A stretch of 64,000 nt of DNA from Liquidambar formosana (lineage: Eukaryota > Streptophyta > Magnoliopsida > Saxifragales > Altingiaceae), in NCBI GenBank assembly GCA_039720395.1, contig CM077831.1, positions 35,313,067-35,377,066 of the forward strand, written 5' to 3'. Of the stretch, positions 36,661 through 50,819 are shown piece after piece (position 1 is the stretch's first letter; every line of letters begins with the position of its first letter). Below the pieces are notes generated by a model, which worked only from the letters and a program-made list of their open reading frames with translations, did not search any database and had not been told where the DNA came from. Position numbers and translations under genes: made by a program.

Positions 36661-38977
36661 CTGGCTACCATCACTTAGTCGAATGCTTCAATGAGATCTT
36701 CTGAATTGGTCCCACCTCTTCGAAGAAGACAGCATGCTTACATGTGTTTAATAATCATCAAGCTGGAAACTGGGGCCAGTGGGTTTTGATAGTACTAGAT
36801 CATGGTTTTCGTACAGACAATAATCTCAGCCAGAACTTTCCTTGGATATTGCTTTTGGGAGAGGATGATTTTCTATCCACTGTTGCATACCTAAAAGCCA
36901 TGCAAAGGGAGGAAACTTCAATATTCTCATTGTGCATGTCTTGGATAGAGATACTTATCTGTTGAGGCAAATTCCCAGAAGAATGACTTATGATGGTCAC
37001 TGGAATGAGTTTTATATCCTATTTCAAGGGTCTTATTTTCCATGAAAATTAAGTATGCTATATTGCTTGGGTATGTGACTTCTGAGGACACTTTTAAGTC
37101 AACTTTTGAAATAACCCTATTTGGTATCCCCCAGAAAGCCGATGATACTGCTTTCTTTGATATTACTTCATCAGTAATCCAAAAGCAGATCTCCCAGTGA
37201 GCCTTTCTCACACAATATAGAAATGCATTACAAAGTTTAGACAAGCAGGCCAGTTAGTGGGCCTGCATATTATTTTCTAAGTCTAATATATTAGCTCTAT
37301 GCCATCTTGTATCTACTTCACATGTACACATGCAACAGTGAAGAATCCTATGCTGTGTTCTCATGCTAGCTAAAAGTTACATATGTGAGTCTTATATTTC
37401 AATATCAAAACATCCAATACTATGAACATTTGAAGCTGTAAAAACACTAAATTGTAATTTGCTCAAATGGGAGAAATTCAATTGATTTAGTTATTAAATC
37501 ATTAAATAATGTTCTAGAAGGTTGATAAACTTAACCATATAATATATAAATAACTTTTAACATGGCCAAGAAAGACAAATCTTGTTGCACTTGAAATCCC
37601 TGCTTATCAAAGCAAACTAATGCTTTATTTCAATCAAAATTATGATGCATGAAGATGCAATTATAGATTGCTATGGATGAAATTGAATGCCTATTGATAA
37701 AGAAAGTTCTCAGTATTCATATTGAATAAGGTTTAACTTAATGATCATGTTAAGTTCATCTTGGAAGGTAAAGCGTGCTTCGTAAGTCTAAGGCCCTTGA
37801 TTATGAACTTGCGGTTACGCAACAAAATTGAGCTCAATTCACGCAACGTGTTAGCCAAAATTTAAGCAAAGATTGATCTATTGATTGCATATAATTTACC
37901 TTTTTTTTTCTATGCTCATTTGTATTTTGTACAATAGACATGGCAGCTTCTACTCTCTGAGTCACCTTTGCTGATCATTAGAATTAAATTGATTAATTCC
38001 TCAATCTTTTGGAGCTTGGTCCTCTTACATAGGTTCACATCTTAGGCATAATGAATGTATGGATAATAAGTAAAATAGCTGAGAGTACTCATATAAAAAA
38101 TAAGAAAAGAATGAATTTATAATGGAATCACTAATTATTCTAGTCATATAGCATTTGTAACTAGGGGCAACACTAGGAATCCATTTCTTACTAGATGTGT
38201 TTATGTTGGTTGCTGTGAAGTAGTATTCCCCAATAATTCAGCCTATACCTATAGCAAATTCTTACCAATCCACTCTTAGCAAGGTTCAACTAAGCGTTTA
38301 AATTAAGTTAATAGATCGAGGAAGTAATTTTAAAGATTAGAAGGAACCAAAACTAGGGTTGCAGTCTCCTTAAGAAGAAAATGAGATATCCATATGAGTT
38401 TTCTTGGTGATAGAAAGCTTTGTTAAATTAGTGAGAAAACACAGAAAACTAGACTTAATGTTGTTTTTAACAAAGATGATATATAACATGCTTTTGATAT
38501 ATAGGAAAGCCATATATGTAGCTGAGCCCTTGTGCTTTGTTTCTACTAAGAATCACCAAAGACGGCAATTTCTAAATATGATATAAGCAGTTATATATCT
38601 TAGTCAACCATAAGTTGGTTTAAGAGAAAAAGAAGGCTACAAAGACATTATTCTAAAGAATGAAGAATGATGAAGTCCACATGCAGTTCTCTTTATGGTA
38701 TTCATGGTAATTACTATGATGGAGCAACATGAAGGTAGACTTCACCTGTAATTCTACCCAAGACAGCTGGTACAATACTACACGAGTTAAAATACGAGAA
38801 AAGAGAGAGAGATGGGGGCTTACGTCCATCTTTATCAACTAGCTTTGAAGGGAAAATATCATCATGATTCTATGGAGATATGTCAGTGTTCTTGCAGCTT
38901 TGAAAGCCTTCGAATGCACGCACTACAACCATTCTTTCCATTGCCACCCTCCTTCGAAATCATAAATTGGCCCTTTG

Positions 38978-38990
38978 TGCTCTATATAAT
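38978..38990 (+). promoter_or_regulatory. TATA box of the subtilase gene
   Basis: CTCTATATAATCC lies about 40 bp before the ATG at 39027, which implies a very short 5'UTR if used. Confidence 0.6.
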
Positions 38991-39026
38991 CCCAGCCAAC
39001 CAAGTGGTTCTTCCATAAGAGACAAC

Positions 39027-40745
39027 ATGGCCACTTCTTTTCAGTGTTTTTGGGGCCTATTCTTCTCAATTTCACTTTATTTGGTTCACTCCACATCCAC
39101 TTCTCATGTAACTTTATCGCCCAAAAGTGCCTCAGCTCTTTTTGTCCCCCTTGTGAATAATGATCTCATCTCGATCATCATTTTTAATTGTTGACCTTTT
39201 TTTGTTTTTACAGGTTTACATAGTCTATTTAGGGCACAACCAAAACCGTGATCCTGTCCTCACATCGAAATCTCACATTCACCTCCTCTCTGATGTATTC
39301 ACAAGGTGTTAGTCAATCATTTGGTCAAATATTTAGTACTTAAAGTCTTATTTCATCTACTGAATTTTAAAACAGAGCCTTTTAACTTAATAATCAATAT
39401 CCGCATCACTTGGTCTAATTGCTTTTTTTCCTCTTTATTACGTTCTTATTTGTTACAGTAAAGAAGAGGCCAAGCAATCAATGGTTTATAGCTATAAGCA
39501 TAGTTTCTCAGGTTTTGCAGCAAAGCTCAATGCAACCCAAGCAACTGCCTTAACCCGTAACAGACTAACCATTTTCTTCTTCTTTCTCTTCTAAGTTTTT
39601 CAGAATTAAGACCTTAAATAAGTTTCATTGATGAAGAAATTAATAATGTAAGAAAAAGATCATATATATCTCATATCTGCAGAGATGAAAGGAGTGATAT
39701 CAGTGTTCAAGAGCAAGACCCTGAAGTTGCACACCACTAGAAGCTGGGACTTCATGGGTCTTACAGTGGACAACAGTCATAAAGTGACTCCAACACAGCT
39801 AGCCTATGGTGATGACATAATTGTCGGGATCTTTGATACAGGTATTAATTCTAATACTAATAAGTGCAATACTTTTTGCTGCTATGGGTTTAGTACGTTG
39901 ATCACATAATCTTTTATAGGTCTCAATTCTTTTTTTCCTCTTTATTACGTTCTTATATGTTTTGATGATTTTTGTATAAGGTATCTGGCCAGAATTAGAG
40001 AGTTTCCGAGATCCCTGCTTGGGGCCTGTCCCAAGACATTGGAAAGGAAAATGTGTTGGAGGACAAAATTTCGACCCAGCAAGAGTATGCAACCAGAAGC
40101 TAATTGGTGCTCGTTACTACGTGGAAGGGTTTGAAAACAGCTACGGCCCACTGAGCAAGAGTGCGCCGTCAGAATACCGATCTGCTCGAGACGCCCTTGG
40201 TCATGGGACCCACACTGCTTCAACAGCACTTGGGTCCATCGTGAGAGATGCAAGCTTCTTAGGGTTGGGACAGGGCACCGCTAGGGGCGGAGCACCTAGG
40301 GCACGGCTAGCCGTGTACAAAGTATGTTGGAACCAGGATTTTGAGGGAAAGTGCACTGAAGCAGACATAATGAAAGCATTCGATGATGCTCTGCATGATG
40401 GAGTTCACGTGATCTCAGCTTCCTTTGGTGAGACCCCGCCGCTGTCTCCGTTCTTCGGATCGAATGCGGATATTGGTTCGTTTCATGCAATGCAGTGGGG
40501 AGTGAGTGTGGTGTTCTCAGCGGGTAACGATGGGCCTGATCCGGCCCTTGTCCAAAATGTGGCACCCTGGGCGTTTTGTGTAGCTGCCTCATCTATTGAT
40601 CGAACATTTCCGACCCAGATACAACTTGATACTAACATCACTCTTATGGTACGCTAAATTTCATTTCGTTTTTGTTTTTGGGTACAAGGCTTATGGCCAC
40701 TAATCAATCACGCATAAATTAATGTACCTCTGATCATCATCCTAT

Positions 40746-40785
<40 letters not shown>

Positions 40786-42974
40786 GTGGGTACAGGGAGA
40801 AAGCTTAATTACCAAACAAATAACGGGAAGATTGGCGGATGCAACCACTCATTTTCAAAATGGGTGACATCTCTGTCTCTGTCTCTTTCTCTTGTTTTAT
40901 GGCATAAGTTTTCATATATATGCTGAAGCAAAGTGCATTGGTGTTCCATCTGCAGGATCTGCAATGAGGATTATTGGAAAAACAACAATGCTACAGGGAG
41001 AATTATCCTATGCTTCTCCACCGTAGGATTTACATCAAGTGGAATGGCACAAGTAGCAGTGCAGAAAGCGAATGGATCGGGCTTGATCTTTGTGGAGCCT
41101 ATCACCCGGCAGATTGCTAATGTTGATATCATCCCCACCATCCGTGTTGACATGATTCAAGGCACTAAAATCCGTCACTATCTCATTGATTCTCTCAGGC
41201 AAGTGATCCCATTTATCAAACCAAAAAATGCTTTACAAACAAAATATTGACTGCTTTATTTAATTATTTATGGGGGCTGGGGGCTTCATTCGTGAACTTA
41301 ATTGGTCAATGTTTACATTGTTGCAAAGACATTTCTTTGATATATGCATCTGTATATATGAGGCTTATATATTAATTGGAAAGGGCTTCTGACATGAATT
41401 TTCTTCAACTATGAAGGCGCCCCATAGTGCAGATTACACCAAGTAGGACAATTATCGGAAAGTCACCGGCACCTATAGTAGCATATTTCTCATCTAGAGG
41501 CCCAAGCTCAATCACACCCGATATGCTCAAGGTATCTTGTGTAGGTGGATCTCGGAAACAAGGAAACTAAGCACTTTGTTTAAACATCCATTCTATGATC
41601 ATAAGATGTTTGCCTATAGGCTACAGCATATATATTCTAACTCTAACCATTTTTGTTTAAATCTCATTCCATAACAGCCAGACATAACTGCTCCAGGAGT
41701 CTCTATATTAGCAGCATGGCCTCCTAATGTCTCCCCAACTTTGACATCTAACGATAGCCGCTCTGTGACTTGGAATTTTCAGTCAGGGACATCAATGTCA
41801 TGCCCTCATGTGTCGGGAGTGGTTGCCCTTCTCAAATCAGCACACCCGGACTGGTCTCCTGCAGCCATTAAATCTGCTCTAATGACTACAGGTTAGAGGA
41901 AATTACTTTCAATCGAGAAAGCCCTTTGCACCTTCCACATGTTGTTGTTGTTGTTGTTAGGTGATGGACCATGCTTGAGACCTAAAATATAAACGTACAG
42001 TTGGACCTGACACAAACGTGGTCTAATTTATCCTTTCTTCCTTTCTAAAAGCTGCAAACCTCGGCGGCCGGCATAGGGCGGGTACCCCATATATTAATTA
42101 AGAAGAATTTAAGAGAACCAAAATGGTACTCCAAATTAAAACCTGGTTTTTATTGGGGATTACAGCTGAACCCAGCACGGATATATGCTTCCATTCTTTA
42201 TGTCTCACAGAGTGAAACATAAATCAAATAACGGGCAACCTTGTGAAAATGTAACAGGTTATTAAGAATTCACTTTAATTTAATTAGGAGTGGCATCATG
42301 ATCATAAGGGTCTTAAAGTTTTGTTAATTTCAATTTTAAGTTGGATCACTCTCGTTCTCTGTCTCTCAGCTTGGACTAGGGACACAACCCACGACAGTAT
42401 TCTAGCTGGTGGATCAATGGAAGTTTCCGACCCCTTTGACATTGGCGCCGGCCACATAAATCCTTTGAAAGCAATGGATCCGGGGCTAGTTTATGACATG
42501 AAAACGAGAGACTACATTCTCTATCTCTGCAACATTGGGTACACGCAAGAAAAAATTGACAAAATGGTTCATCGCTCTCCTGGGATTGACAGTAGCTGCC
42601 CACGAAAGCACGAAACCAACAGAAACATAAATTACCCGTCCATCATGGTTTCAAGTCTGGAATGTGCAACTACCATCAAAAGGACTGTTCGCAATGTGAG
42701 CCGGAAGAAGACAGCCGTTTATTTGGTGAGCGTGGTGAATCCTGAGGGAGTGGAGGTGGAGGTGTGGCCCAGGGTTCTAGTCTTCTCATATTTCAAGCAA
42801 GAAAACTCGTATTATGTGACTCTCAAACCGGGGAAGAAATCCCAAGGCAGATATGATTTTGGGGAGATTGTGTGGTCAGACGGCGTCCACACTGTTAGGA
42901 GCCCATTGGTTGTGTCTGTCAACACAACCGAAGATTCTAGTTACTCCCCAACTCATACCCATACTACCGTTTAG
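39027..42974 (+). CDS. Secreted subtilisin-like serine protease (subtilase, SBT3.18-like)
   Basis: Ten exons (39027-39107, 39214-39305, 39459-39556, 39683-39841, 39981-40648, 40796-40863, 40956-41198, 41417-41531, 41678-41891, 42370-42974) give 780 residues. Order: a signal peptide of about 25 residues (hydrophobic [12 protein letters not shown]); an I9 inhibitor propeptide (VYIVYLGHN to about 110); the S8 catalytic domain with Asp142 (DTG), His218 (GHGTHTAS), Asn in SAGNDGP near 326 and Ser547 ([11 protein letters not shown]); a PA-type insertion between them; and a C-terminal Fn3-like domain. The catalytic set is intact, so an active apoplastic protease is predicted. The intron after 41198 uses a GC donor (AG|GCAAGT), needed to keep phase and the [12 protein letters not shown] sequence. 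It resembles Arabidopsis SBT3.18, from memory. Confidence 0.93.
40751..40780. repeat. TA microsatellite in subtilase intron
   Basis: About 16 TA units just before the acceptor of exon 6 (coding resumes at 40796). Confidence 0.9.
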
Positions 42975-45441
42975 TCTGCTTGGGTGAGTGTTCACCGGCC
43001 AGTTTCATGGTTATTATCGAGATTACAAGTTGGCTACTGATCACATTTGTAAGCCAATTTTACTAAATAAAACCTTTTTTTGTTAAGTTTCCAATCTTTA
43101 AATTTAAGCTATTAATTGGAAAGCATAAACAGGTATATAAAATAATATCAGATTCGATATTTAATCAATTTGACATGTAGAATTTCCCAACATTTCCTTC
43201 CATCGTCTTTCTTGTGATACTTTTTGCTTAATAAAATCATACTTAAAAGAGAACTTTTTTAAAAACAGAGTGGCCTATTGGCCTCGAACTATAAATTGAA
43301 ATCATTAGCAAACAAAATAATAATAATAATAATAATAAAATGATATGTAGGGACGAACTTAGGAATTTTCACTTCATGAGGCTGAACTAGTAATATGAAT
43401 ACAAAATTTTAAAATATTATATATATGTTTGAAAGGTATAGCTAATATCACAAGTTTAGTGCCAAGTGTCAATGCGACAAAATAATTTTTAAGGAAATTT
43501 GAAGAAGTTAAGGTTTTATGAGCATCATGCAATGCCGTTGAATATATCTAATGCTTAACCTATCATCTTACTATTTATTTATGGGTTGAATTTGATGAAA
43601 ATAATTCATGCACAGTAAAGTGTCACAATTTAATAATTCAATGATTATTTGTTTGGTTTTGAGATCAGTAGGGTTTTGTAACATTGACATATGGTTTAGG
43701 AGGGTTTCATGTGATTCACTCATTCAGTATGATCCAACTTTAAAGACTGGGGTAGGGGGTGGATTAAACTTAATTTTGATGTTTCTGTGGATGAGGACAA
43801 AAAGGGGGGTTGCGCTCTCAATTTTCAAAGATTGATTCTGTAGGCCAATAGCTGCCTGACCTTTTTGGGTTGAAGCTTGAAGGACACCCTTATATGGAAA
43901 CTCTGGGCCTAAGAAATGGGCTCCTCTTATCTACGGACAAGAATCTTTCCAAATTGTAGGAGGAAGAAGGTGCTCAAAATTAGTCATCCAAGCCATGAGG
44001 GGATTCTCAAGGTTCCCTTTAAGAGTGTTTTGTTGTGGATAAGGGCTGTTTTAAGGTTACTTAAAAGTTAAAACAACTCTCTGTATTATTTTTTTGCATC
44101 AACTCATGTGATAGGCAATGTACAGCACACCTTCCTTTTTTCCTTTCTTTTTTCCCCTTCCCCTTAATTAAGCTGACGTGGTAGAATTGCATCATATATC
44201 ATGTGTGAGAGTGGGTACATATCAAGAATTAGTGTGGAAAGTTAGTGTAACTCTTTGAGGTTATGTTTTGCTTTCTTTTTTCTCCCTCTGTAAAAGATAA
44301 AAGGTGGTAAAAGGATTCTATGGGTGCATCTGTGACCACGGGCTAATATCTCAACAAGCATTTTGTGTGTCATAAAAAATCTCAGTGCGATATCTAAAGA
44401 AACCGATGAGGAAAATGAAGGTGCAATAGAAATGAAAAAAAAAAAAAAAAAAAACCACGAGCTAGTTGTGAAAGTATTACAATACAACCTGAAAGCATTA
44501 CCATGTATAACCACCATTGTGATCTTAGGATTAATCGTGGTCCTTATAAAAATATAAATTATAGAGAAAGTATCACAATACAAACCGAAGTATTCAAATG
44601 ATTTTAAGAAAATCAATTGTATGATAGATTAGTGACATTCTCTTCACTTATTAAGCAAGCGATTTTGGGTTTAAGTTTATGAAAAAGCACCAATACCGAT
44701 TTGTTATATTGTAAGGCGAATTTGGAATAAGAGTATATTCCAACGAATGTCCCAAAAAAAAAAAAAAAACTTTAATTAAGAAACAATATAATCGATTTAA
44801 TAGAATTCAAGGAGTAATTTTAAAATAAAATACCTAAACTCCCCACTCAAATTCTCATGACATTCTCTCCACATTTATTAGGCTCCCAAATTCGTTCTTA
44901 TTTATTTATTTTTATTTAAGAAAGGTTCCATTCGAATCACAAAAAAGGCCCATGACACAAAAAAAGACCCCAAATCAACGCATGGCATTATAGGAGGCTT
45001 ACCCGATGGGGACATACATGTCCTTTTCTAATTAGGGTTCCAGTTTCCCCCAAATAGGTGTCATATCGCCCATCAGTGACCCAAGCTATCTCACCCACCA
45101 ATGAATTTCATCTTAAATGACGAGATGTAAAAAAAGAATTAATAGAAAGCCATCTATCATTTGCCATGTGTCATTCTAACCAATCAGATTTTTTGGATGA
45201 CCTCACCACCTCACCCGCAGGTAAATTAATCAGTGATAAAACGGCAAAGATCAATGTGGCGTGGTGCTATTTGAATCACCACTTTTCGATGATCAAAACC
45301 CTCTTTTCCCCAAAACCCAAACCCTTGGCGGCTGAGACCCAACCATTGTCCTTTCTCTCTCCTAGGGTTTCTCTTTCTCTCCTCAAAAACCCCACAGAGT
45401 CTCGTTAGGGTTTTGTTTCGTCCCCTTGTGAAGATCTGGCC
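42975..45441. other. Intergenic region between subtilase and YTH gene
   Basis: A polyadenylation signal AATAAA lies at 43066-43071, 92 bp past the subtilase stop. It also contains an AAT microsatellite (about 43317-43338), a retroelement RNase H-like scrap (about 43740-44040) and an A-tract (44436-44453). From about 45290 it is the YTH gene leader, with CT-rich sequence and AGGGTTT motifs at 45363 and 45407. Confidence 0.6.
43740..44040 (+). pseudogene. Degraded RNase H-like fragment of a retroelement
   Basis: Conceptual reading with frameshifts and stops gives WIKLNFDVSVDEDKKGG, ALSIFKD and, further on, KLVIQAMRGFSRFP. The order (KLNFD core, GG-ALxIxxD strand, then LVIQA) matches the RNase H-like domain at the end of plant LINEs or the domain found in stray retroelement-derived proteins. 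It is truncated and shifted near the G-run at 43803. Confidence 0.55.
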
Positions 45442-45719
45442 ATGGCTAGCGTTGCTCCACCTGCGGATCGTATCCTTACTTTTCTTGCTTTCACCATCTG
45501 GTATACTGTGAAGTCTACGGTCTCTTATTCCTTCACTGATGATCTGTTTTTCTCTGTTTGCTTTCGGTGATTTTCTTTGTTTCCGTGGTGTTGTGTGTTG
45601 CGTTAATTTATAGATCGAGGGTGGATGCATCTATGGCGTTTATTTAGGATTTTGTATATAATTTTTAGGGTTCTTCTATGCTAAGTTTTGTGGGATTTAG
45701 GCGCGGTTTGTGCTGTTTC

Positions 45720-45756
<37 letters not shown>

Positions 45757-48700
45757 ATTTATCTAGTAGTTTTTATTGTTATTCTTTTGTTCTGTTCCAT
45801 GTGAAATTTTCTGTAGTTCGGTGTATTTGGGTTCGTAGATTTTTTAGTATTCTGATGGAAACTGAAAATTCTTGCATAGGGATTGATTCAATGGAAAGTT
45901 TGAGGGGAGCTTTTATTATTTATTGGGTTATTTATGAGATGCTTTATAGCTCTGTTAGTAAAATTTCCCCCGAAGATCTAGATTTTAGAATTGACTCTTG
46001 GATTTTTGTTGTATTATTCGGATTTTAGTGGTAGGATTGGGGTTTCGGTGGTCGCTTTTTGTATTGGGTTTTTTGGATGATGGACTGTTTAGTGCATAAA
46101 ATGGATTCGTTTGGATTGGTCCTTCAGATGTATGTATTTCCTTCACTCCTGCTTTTCATAGAACCTGCAGATTTGCTGCAGAAATTGTCATTAGATTCTC
46201 AAACCAACACTTTGGAACTTCCTGAGCCCCCTAAGAAGGTAATTTACTGTTTCAGTAATCTATGTTAGTGGTTGGAAGATTTTCTCTCTCTATAAGTTTG
46301 TGTTGATAATAAGAATTTTTCCCAAGCAAATAATAAAATTTTATTTCTAAGATTATCTATTTATTTATTTACAATTTATTTCTGTATATACTATGGAGAT
46401 TTATAAACTTTTCCAGGGATTCTCATCAAACATCCCTATAGATTACTTGTTCCTTAAAGAACATTTTTCCATATGGATTTTTAAAAATTATTTTTCCATT
46501 GAAACAAGGAGTGCAAATTTATGATCTGATTGGTTTATCGTTATTCTCTGTGCAGTCTTCTGCTACTCAGTATGGGACTGTTGATTCGGGCGATGCTGCA
46601 AATGGTCAGATTCAGTCATGTGAGCGGTCTGTGACCCCTTCGTTGCAGGATTTCACAGATCCCTCCCTGTGCTATGTACCTAATAGCTATCCATCCACTG
46701 CATATTATTATGGAGGTACGTTCTCTCTCGCATTTTCATTTTTTTGGTGGGTATGGGGTTTAGTTGATATGTGAAATTCCCAATTTATGACTTTGGATGT
46801 TACTGTTCTGTAGTTTGAAAAATGTAAATGATCCTTAGTTTAGATTGATCTGCTGTCTGTCTGTTTGTTTATGGATTTTTATATCACAAGCATTGTGTTT
46901 TGAACTTATCGCATATTCTCCTGTAGGCTATGATGGGACTACTAATGAGTGGGAAGAGTACCCTAGATATGTCAATCCGGATGGAGTTGAGATGCCTACT
47001 GTAAGTTTTTCTGTGTACTCCTTTATGCTTTTGTGGTTGGTAGGGTGTAAGATTGGTCTATAAGGTGGAATAAAGAATTTGTTGTACATGTCATTTTTTT
47101 TTTCTTGATTTGCGAGTTTAAAACTCTTATAGAAGCACGCATGAATGCTGTTAGTTATAGTTATCAAGCACTTCTTTTATTATATTCTAAAAATGTCAGT
47201 TTGTTGTGGCTTGACTGCCTCTTTGCAGGGAGTTTATGGGGATAATGGGTCATTGATGTATCACCATGGTTATGGTTATGCACCCTATGGCCCATATTCG
47301 CCGGCGGGTTCCCCAGTTCCAACTATGGGACATGATGGTCAGCTATACAGCCCTCAGCACTACCAATATCCGGCTCCATATTTCCAGCCACCGACTCCAA
47401 CCAGTGGACAATACCCCCCTAGTCCAGCTGCCCCTCTCCAAGGAGATGTTTCAACCTCTGCTGCTGCTGACCAAAAGCCTTTGTCTGTGGAAACAGCTAA
47501 TGGAAATTCTAATGGCACTGCAAATGGTGGAGGTTTGAAGGGAAATAATGGTTCAGCACCTGTAAAACCAGCCTATCAGAATTCATCATTTAATTCAAAT
47601 GGTTCTTTTGCAAGGGGTCCCTTACAGGGAGGTATTCCTGCATCTGGTTATCAGGACCCAAGATTTGGATTTGATGCGTTAAGGTCTCCTATGCCATGGT
47701 TAGATGGCCCAATATTTTCTGATGGGCCACATAGGCCTGTGACCAGCACCTCAATCACTTCATCAATTTCAAATGCTAATAATGTTCCATCATCCAGGAA
47801 TCAGAATCTACGTCCACATTCTCATCTCATGGTATGTAAGATACACTGTTTTTTCCTTTGGGTTTACTTTTATGCTAATTTTTAAAGATGTATGCAATGC
47901 CTGAAAACCCAGACCAGGCCTTCTGGTAGAACTGGTTGAAACATTATCAGGATCCCTCACTCTTCCCTGTTTAAAAATGTTATAATTGAATGATTAAATA
48001 AAGATTTTTTTTGGTTAAACCATCTGTCTATCCTAGCCAGTGATCATTTAAGCTCCAAGACATTTTCTTGGTTTGATTTTGATATTGTGGTTGGGAGGGG
48101 GAGATCTTAAGTTACTAAATTGTTTGTTGAGGTTGCATTCATGATGATTTCTTTGATCTGATCACAGGGTTTGCATCATCCTAGACCGATGTCTGGCATG
48201 GGTACAGCTCATGGATATATGAACAGGATGTACCCAAACAAAATATATGGTCAGTACGGGAACACAGTTAGAACTGGACTGGGATTTGGATCTAATGGTT
48301 ACGATTCACGAACAAATGGACGTGGGTGGTTGGCCATTGATAGCAAGTACAAACCCAGGGGACGAGGCAATGGTTTCTTTAATTATGGTAATGAGAACAT
48401 GGACGGTATGAACGAGCTGAACAGGGGACCAAGAGCCAAGGGCTCTAAGAACCAGAAAGGGTGTGTACCCATTGCATTAGCAGTTAAGGGGCAGAACATA
48501 TTATCAAATGGAACTAATGATGAGGAGAAGGATAAGTTGAATGTGATTCCGGAACGGGAACAGTACAACCAAGCAGATTTTCCTGTTGTTTATGCTGATG
48601 CTAAGTTCTTCATTATTAAGTCATATAGTGAGGATGATGTTCATAAGAGCATCAAGTATAATGTGTGGGCCAGTACGCCCAATGGCAACAAGAAGCTGGA

Positions 48701-49714
48701 TGCAGCTTTCCAGGAGGCTCAGGAAAAATCTACTGGTTGCCCTGTGTTTCTTTTCTTCTCGGTGAGCATCTATATGCAACTAGCTGAATTGTGTTTATCT
48801 GTTTCACACTTTTTCTCAGCTTTGTTAATGCTCTTTTGAATTGTTGTTTAGGTCAATACCAGTGGGCAATTTGTTGGGCTTGCAGAGATGTTAGGGCCAG
48901 TTGATTTTAACAAGAATCTGGAATACTGGCAGCAAGACAAGTGGAACGGCTGCTTCTCCGTTAAGTGGCATATCGTAAAGGATGTACCCAACAGTCTGTT
49001 GAAACATATTACCCTTGAAAACAATGAGAACAAACCTGTCACCAACAGTAGGGACACCCAAGAGGTATTTGCTTGGCTTGAAGTTTACTGCCTTCTGCTC
49101 CTTTGTGCTTCTCTCCGCCAATCCTTCTCCCTTTTTCCCTCAATGATAAAACTTTTATGGATTTTTGTAGGTCAAGTTAGAGCAGGGGCTTCAAATGCTC
49201 AAAATATTCAAGGATCATTCCAGCAAAACGTGCATCTTGGATGATTTTGTGTTTTATGAGGCTCGCCAGAAGACAATCCAGGAGAAAAAGGCTAAGCAGC
49301 AGCAGTTCCAGAAGCAGGCAAGACATACCCCTGGCCCTCTAGATCTAATGGATTTACTGCTGCCCTTAATTGTTGCTCTAAATGTAGTTTTATTTGGAAA
49401 TATTATTGGTTGTGTTTGTTAAGTAGATGCTAAATTTGGTTTGGCTACTTTTGATCTCACTCCAATTACAGGTATGGGAAGGAAAACCCACTGATGAGAA
49501 GAACAAAGAAGGGGCAAATGGGGAACTGAGATCACAGAAGTCATTGGAGGTTGCCTCGGAGCTAATTAAGGAACCTGTCCTGGCTGCCCAGATTAATGGG
49601 GATCAAAAGCTTTCTGAGAATGGATCAGTTGCAAAAACTGGAGATGGCCCAAAGGGTGCTAAACCAGTTGTAGAGAAGACGATTTTAGTAAATGGGGTTG
49701 CAAATGGTTGCTAA
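45442..49714 (+). CDS. YTH-domain m6A reader (ECT2/ECT3/ECT4 group)
   Basis: Nine exons (45442-45469, 46162-46238, 46556-46715, 46927-47000, 47229-47831, 48168-48761, 48852-49064, 49171-49317, 49472-49714) give 712 residues. The protein reads N6-methyladenosine in mRNA in the cytoplasm. The first ~420 residues are disordered and rich in Tyr, Pro, Gly, Ser and Asn ([17 protein letters not shown]), as in plant ECT proteins. The YTH domain runs from about 452 to 625, with the three methyl-binding cage tryptophans at 481 (NVWAS), 538 and 543 (EYWQQDKW). The ATG gives a 28-nt first coding exon, MASVAPPAD. The intron after 49317 has a GC donor (CAG|GCAAGA). AATAAA at 49888 is a likely polyadenylation signal. 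Which ECT paralogue it matches is not resolved. Confidence 0.95.
45722..45752. repeat. GT microsatellite in first YTH intron
   Basis: About 15 TG units inside the intron following the 28-nt first coding exon. Confidence 0.95.
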
Positions 49715-50819
49715 GTTCTGCCATGCACATGGGCTGGTGGTCTATTGTTTTCTATGGTTTCTTGCAGAGAGTTTTGACAGTAGTTTTGCCAGTTTAGATT
49801 AGAATACAGAGGCGAATGCTGGCCAATTCTCCTTCCTCGAGACATGGGCCGCCATTTTGGATCTGTCTATTGCTGCTTCGTAGAGTCAATAAAAATGTAG
49901 AGGGTCCAAAAGCCCCCTTCAGATTTTTCAAGTATGGCAAGGCAGGCTAGGCTTCTCAGAATGCAATTATCAAGCCCCATGTTTCTTAATGATGGTTCTG
50001 TTTCTATAGTGGTTAGCTCCTAACAGGTTTTCATTCCTTAGGAGTTTGGGTTTTAGGGTTTCTTTTTCTGTGGCTTTGATATCCTTATTATGTCTTTTCT
50101 TTTTTTTCCTTCTTACTTTTTCTTTCCTTTCGTTCCCACACCCCCCCGCCCCCCTCTCTCTCTCTCTTTTTATCTGTTTGGCTTTTTCCTGTCTTGTAAA
50201 TCTAGATCTACTTCGTTGCAAAGCAGCTTCTCATTTGTATTTGTAAGAGAGCTAGAAGCAAGGTGGGAAAATGTTGGAATATAGTTGAGTTTAAGAAGCC
50301 TTCATTTTTTGTTGTACTTCAAAAAAAAAAAAAAAAAAAAAATTCATTTTCCCTTATGGTAATGTTTATATTGTGTTATAATTATTGTGACCTTGGAAGC
50401 TCTGTTGGCCTGTATATGCGATGGTAGATTCTGACAGGGCCTTGTTCTGCCTTGAGGAAAAATCTTTTATAGGTTGCTAGTCTGCAGTCATTTTGGAATT
50501 GCCATTCATCCTTTTGAAGCTGGTCATTCCATAGCTGCACTTAGCTTGAAATGGATGCGGTTGCAAGTTTTTACCATTACAACTTTTGAACCTCATAGGA
50601 GCGACTGCTCATTTGCTTCTGCTGTGTCTGAGTTTTGGAACTTTCGCATCAAAACTAATCGTTTTGGCTACTGATTGGGGGCACAGTTATGGAGCTGGCC
50701 CTTGCTATACCGGAGGACAATGCATAGTTGCCATCGAAAGCCCTTTGGTCGTGCAAGTTTTTGTTACTGAAAAATGGAAATGAAACCTAAGTTATTAGGT
50801 GAAGGGTTGGTCTAAAGTC

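Larger units (their letters stand above)
33621..39026. other. Intergenic region: kinase promoter, repeats, subtilase promoter
   Basis: The first ~400 bp are the kinase leader/promoter. Beyond it are an imperfect hairpin (34196-34252), short diverged direct repeats (34363-34455 and 35347-35465), and a diverged ~330-bp tandem duplication (36029-36660). A TATA box (CTCTATATAATCC, about 38978-38990) lies 40 bp upstream of the subtilase ATG. A modest open frame at 36744-36965 has no recognisable family. Confidence 0.55.

Noticed and set aside
36744..36965. Open frame of 73 codons with a LLLGEDDFLSTVAYLKAM string
   Set aside because: Considered a nuclease or NYN-type fragment, but no motif fits and neither flank continues the similarity. 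Left unassigned.
40296..40592. Minus-strand open frame of 98 codons
   Set aside because: Shadow of subtilase exon 5 in reverse.
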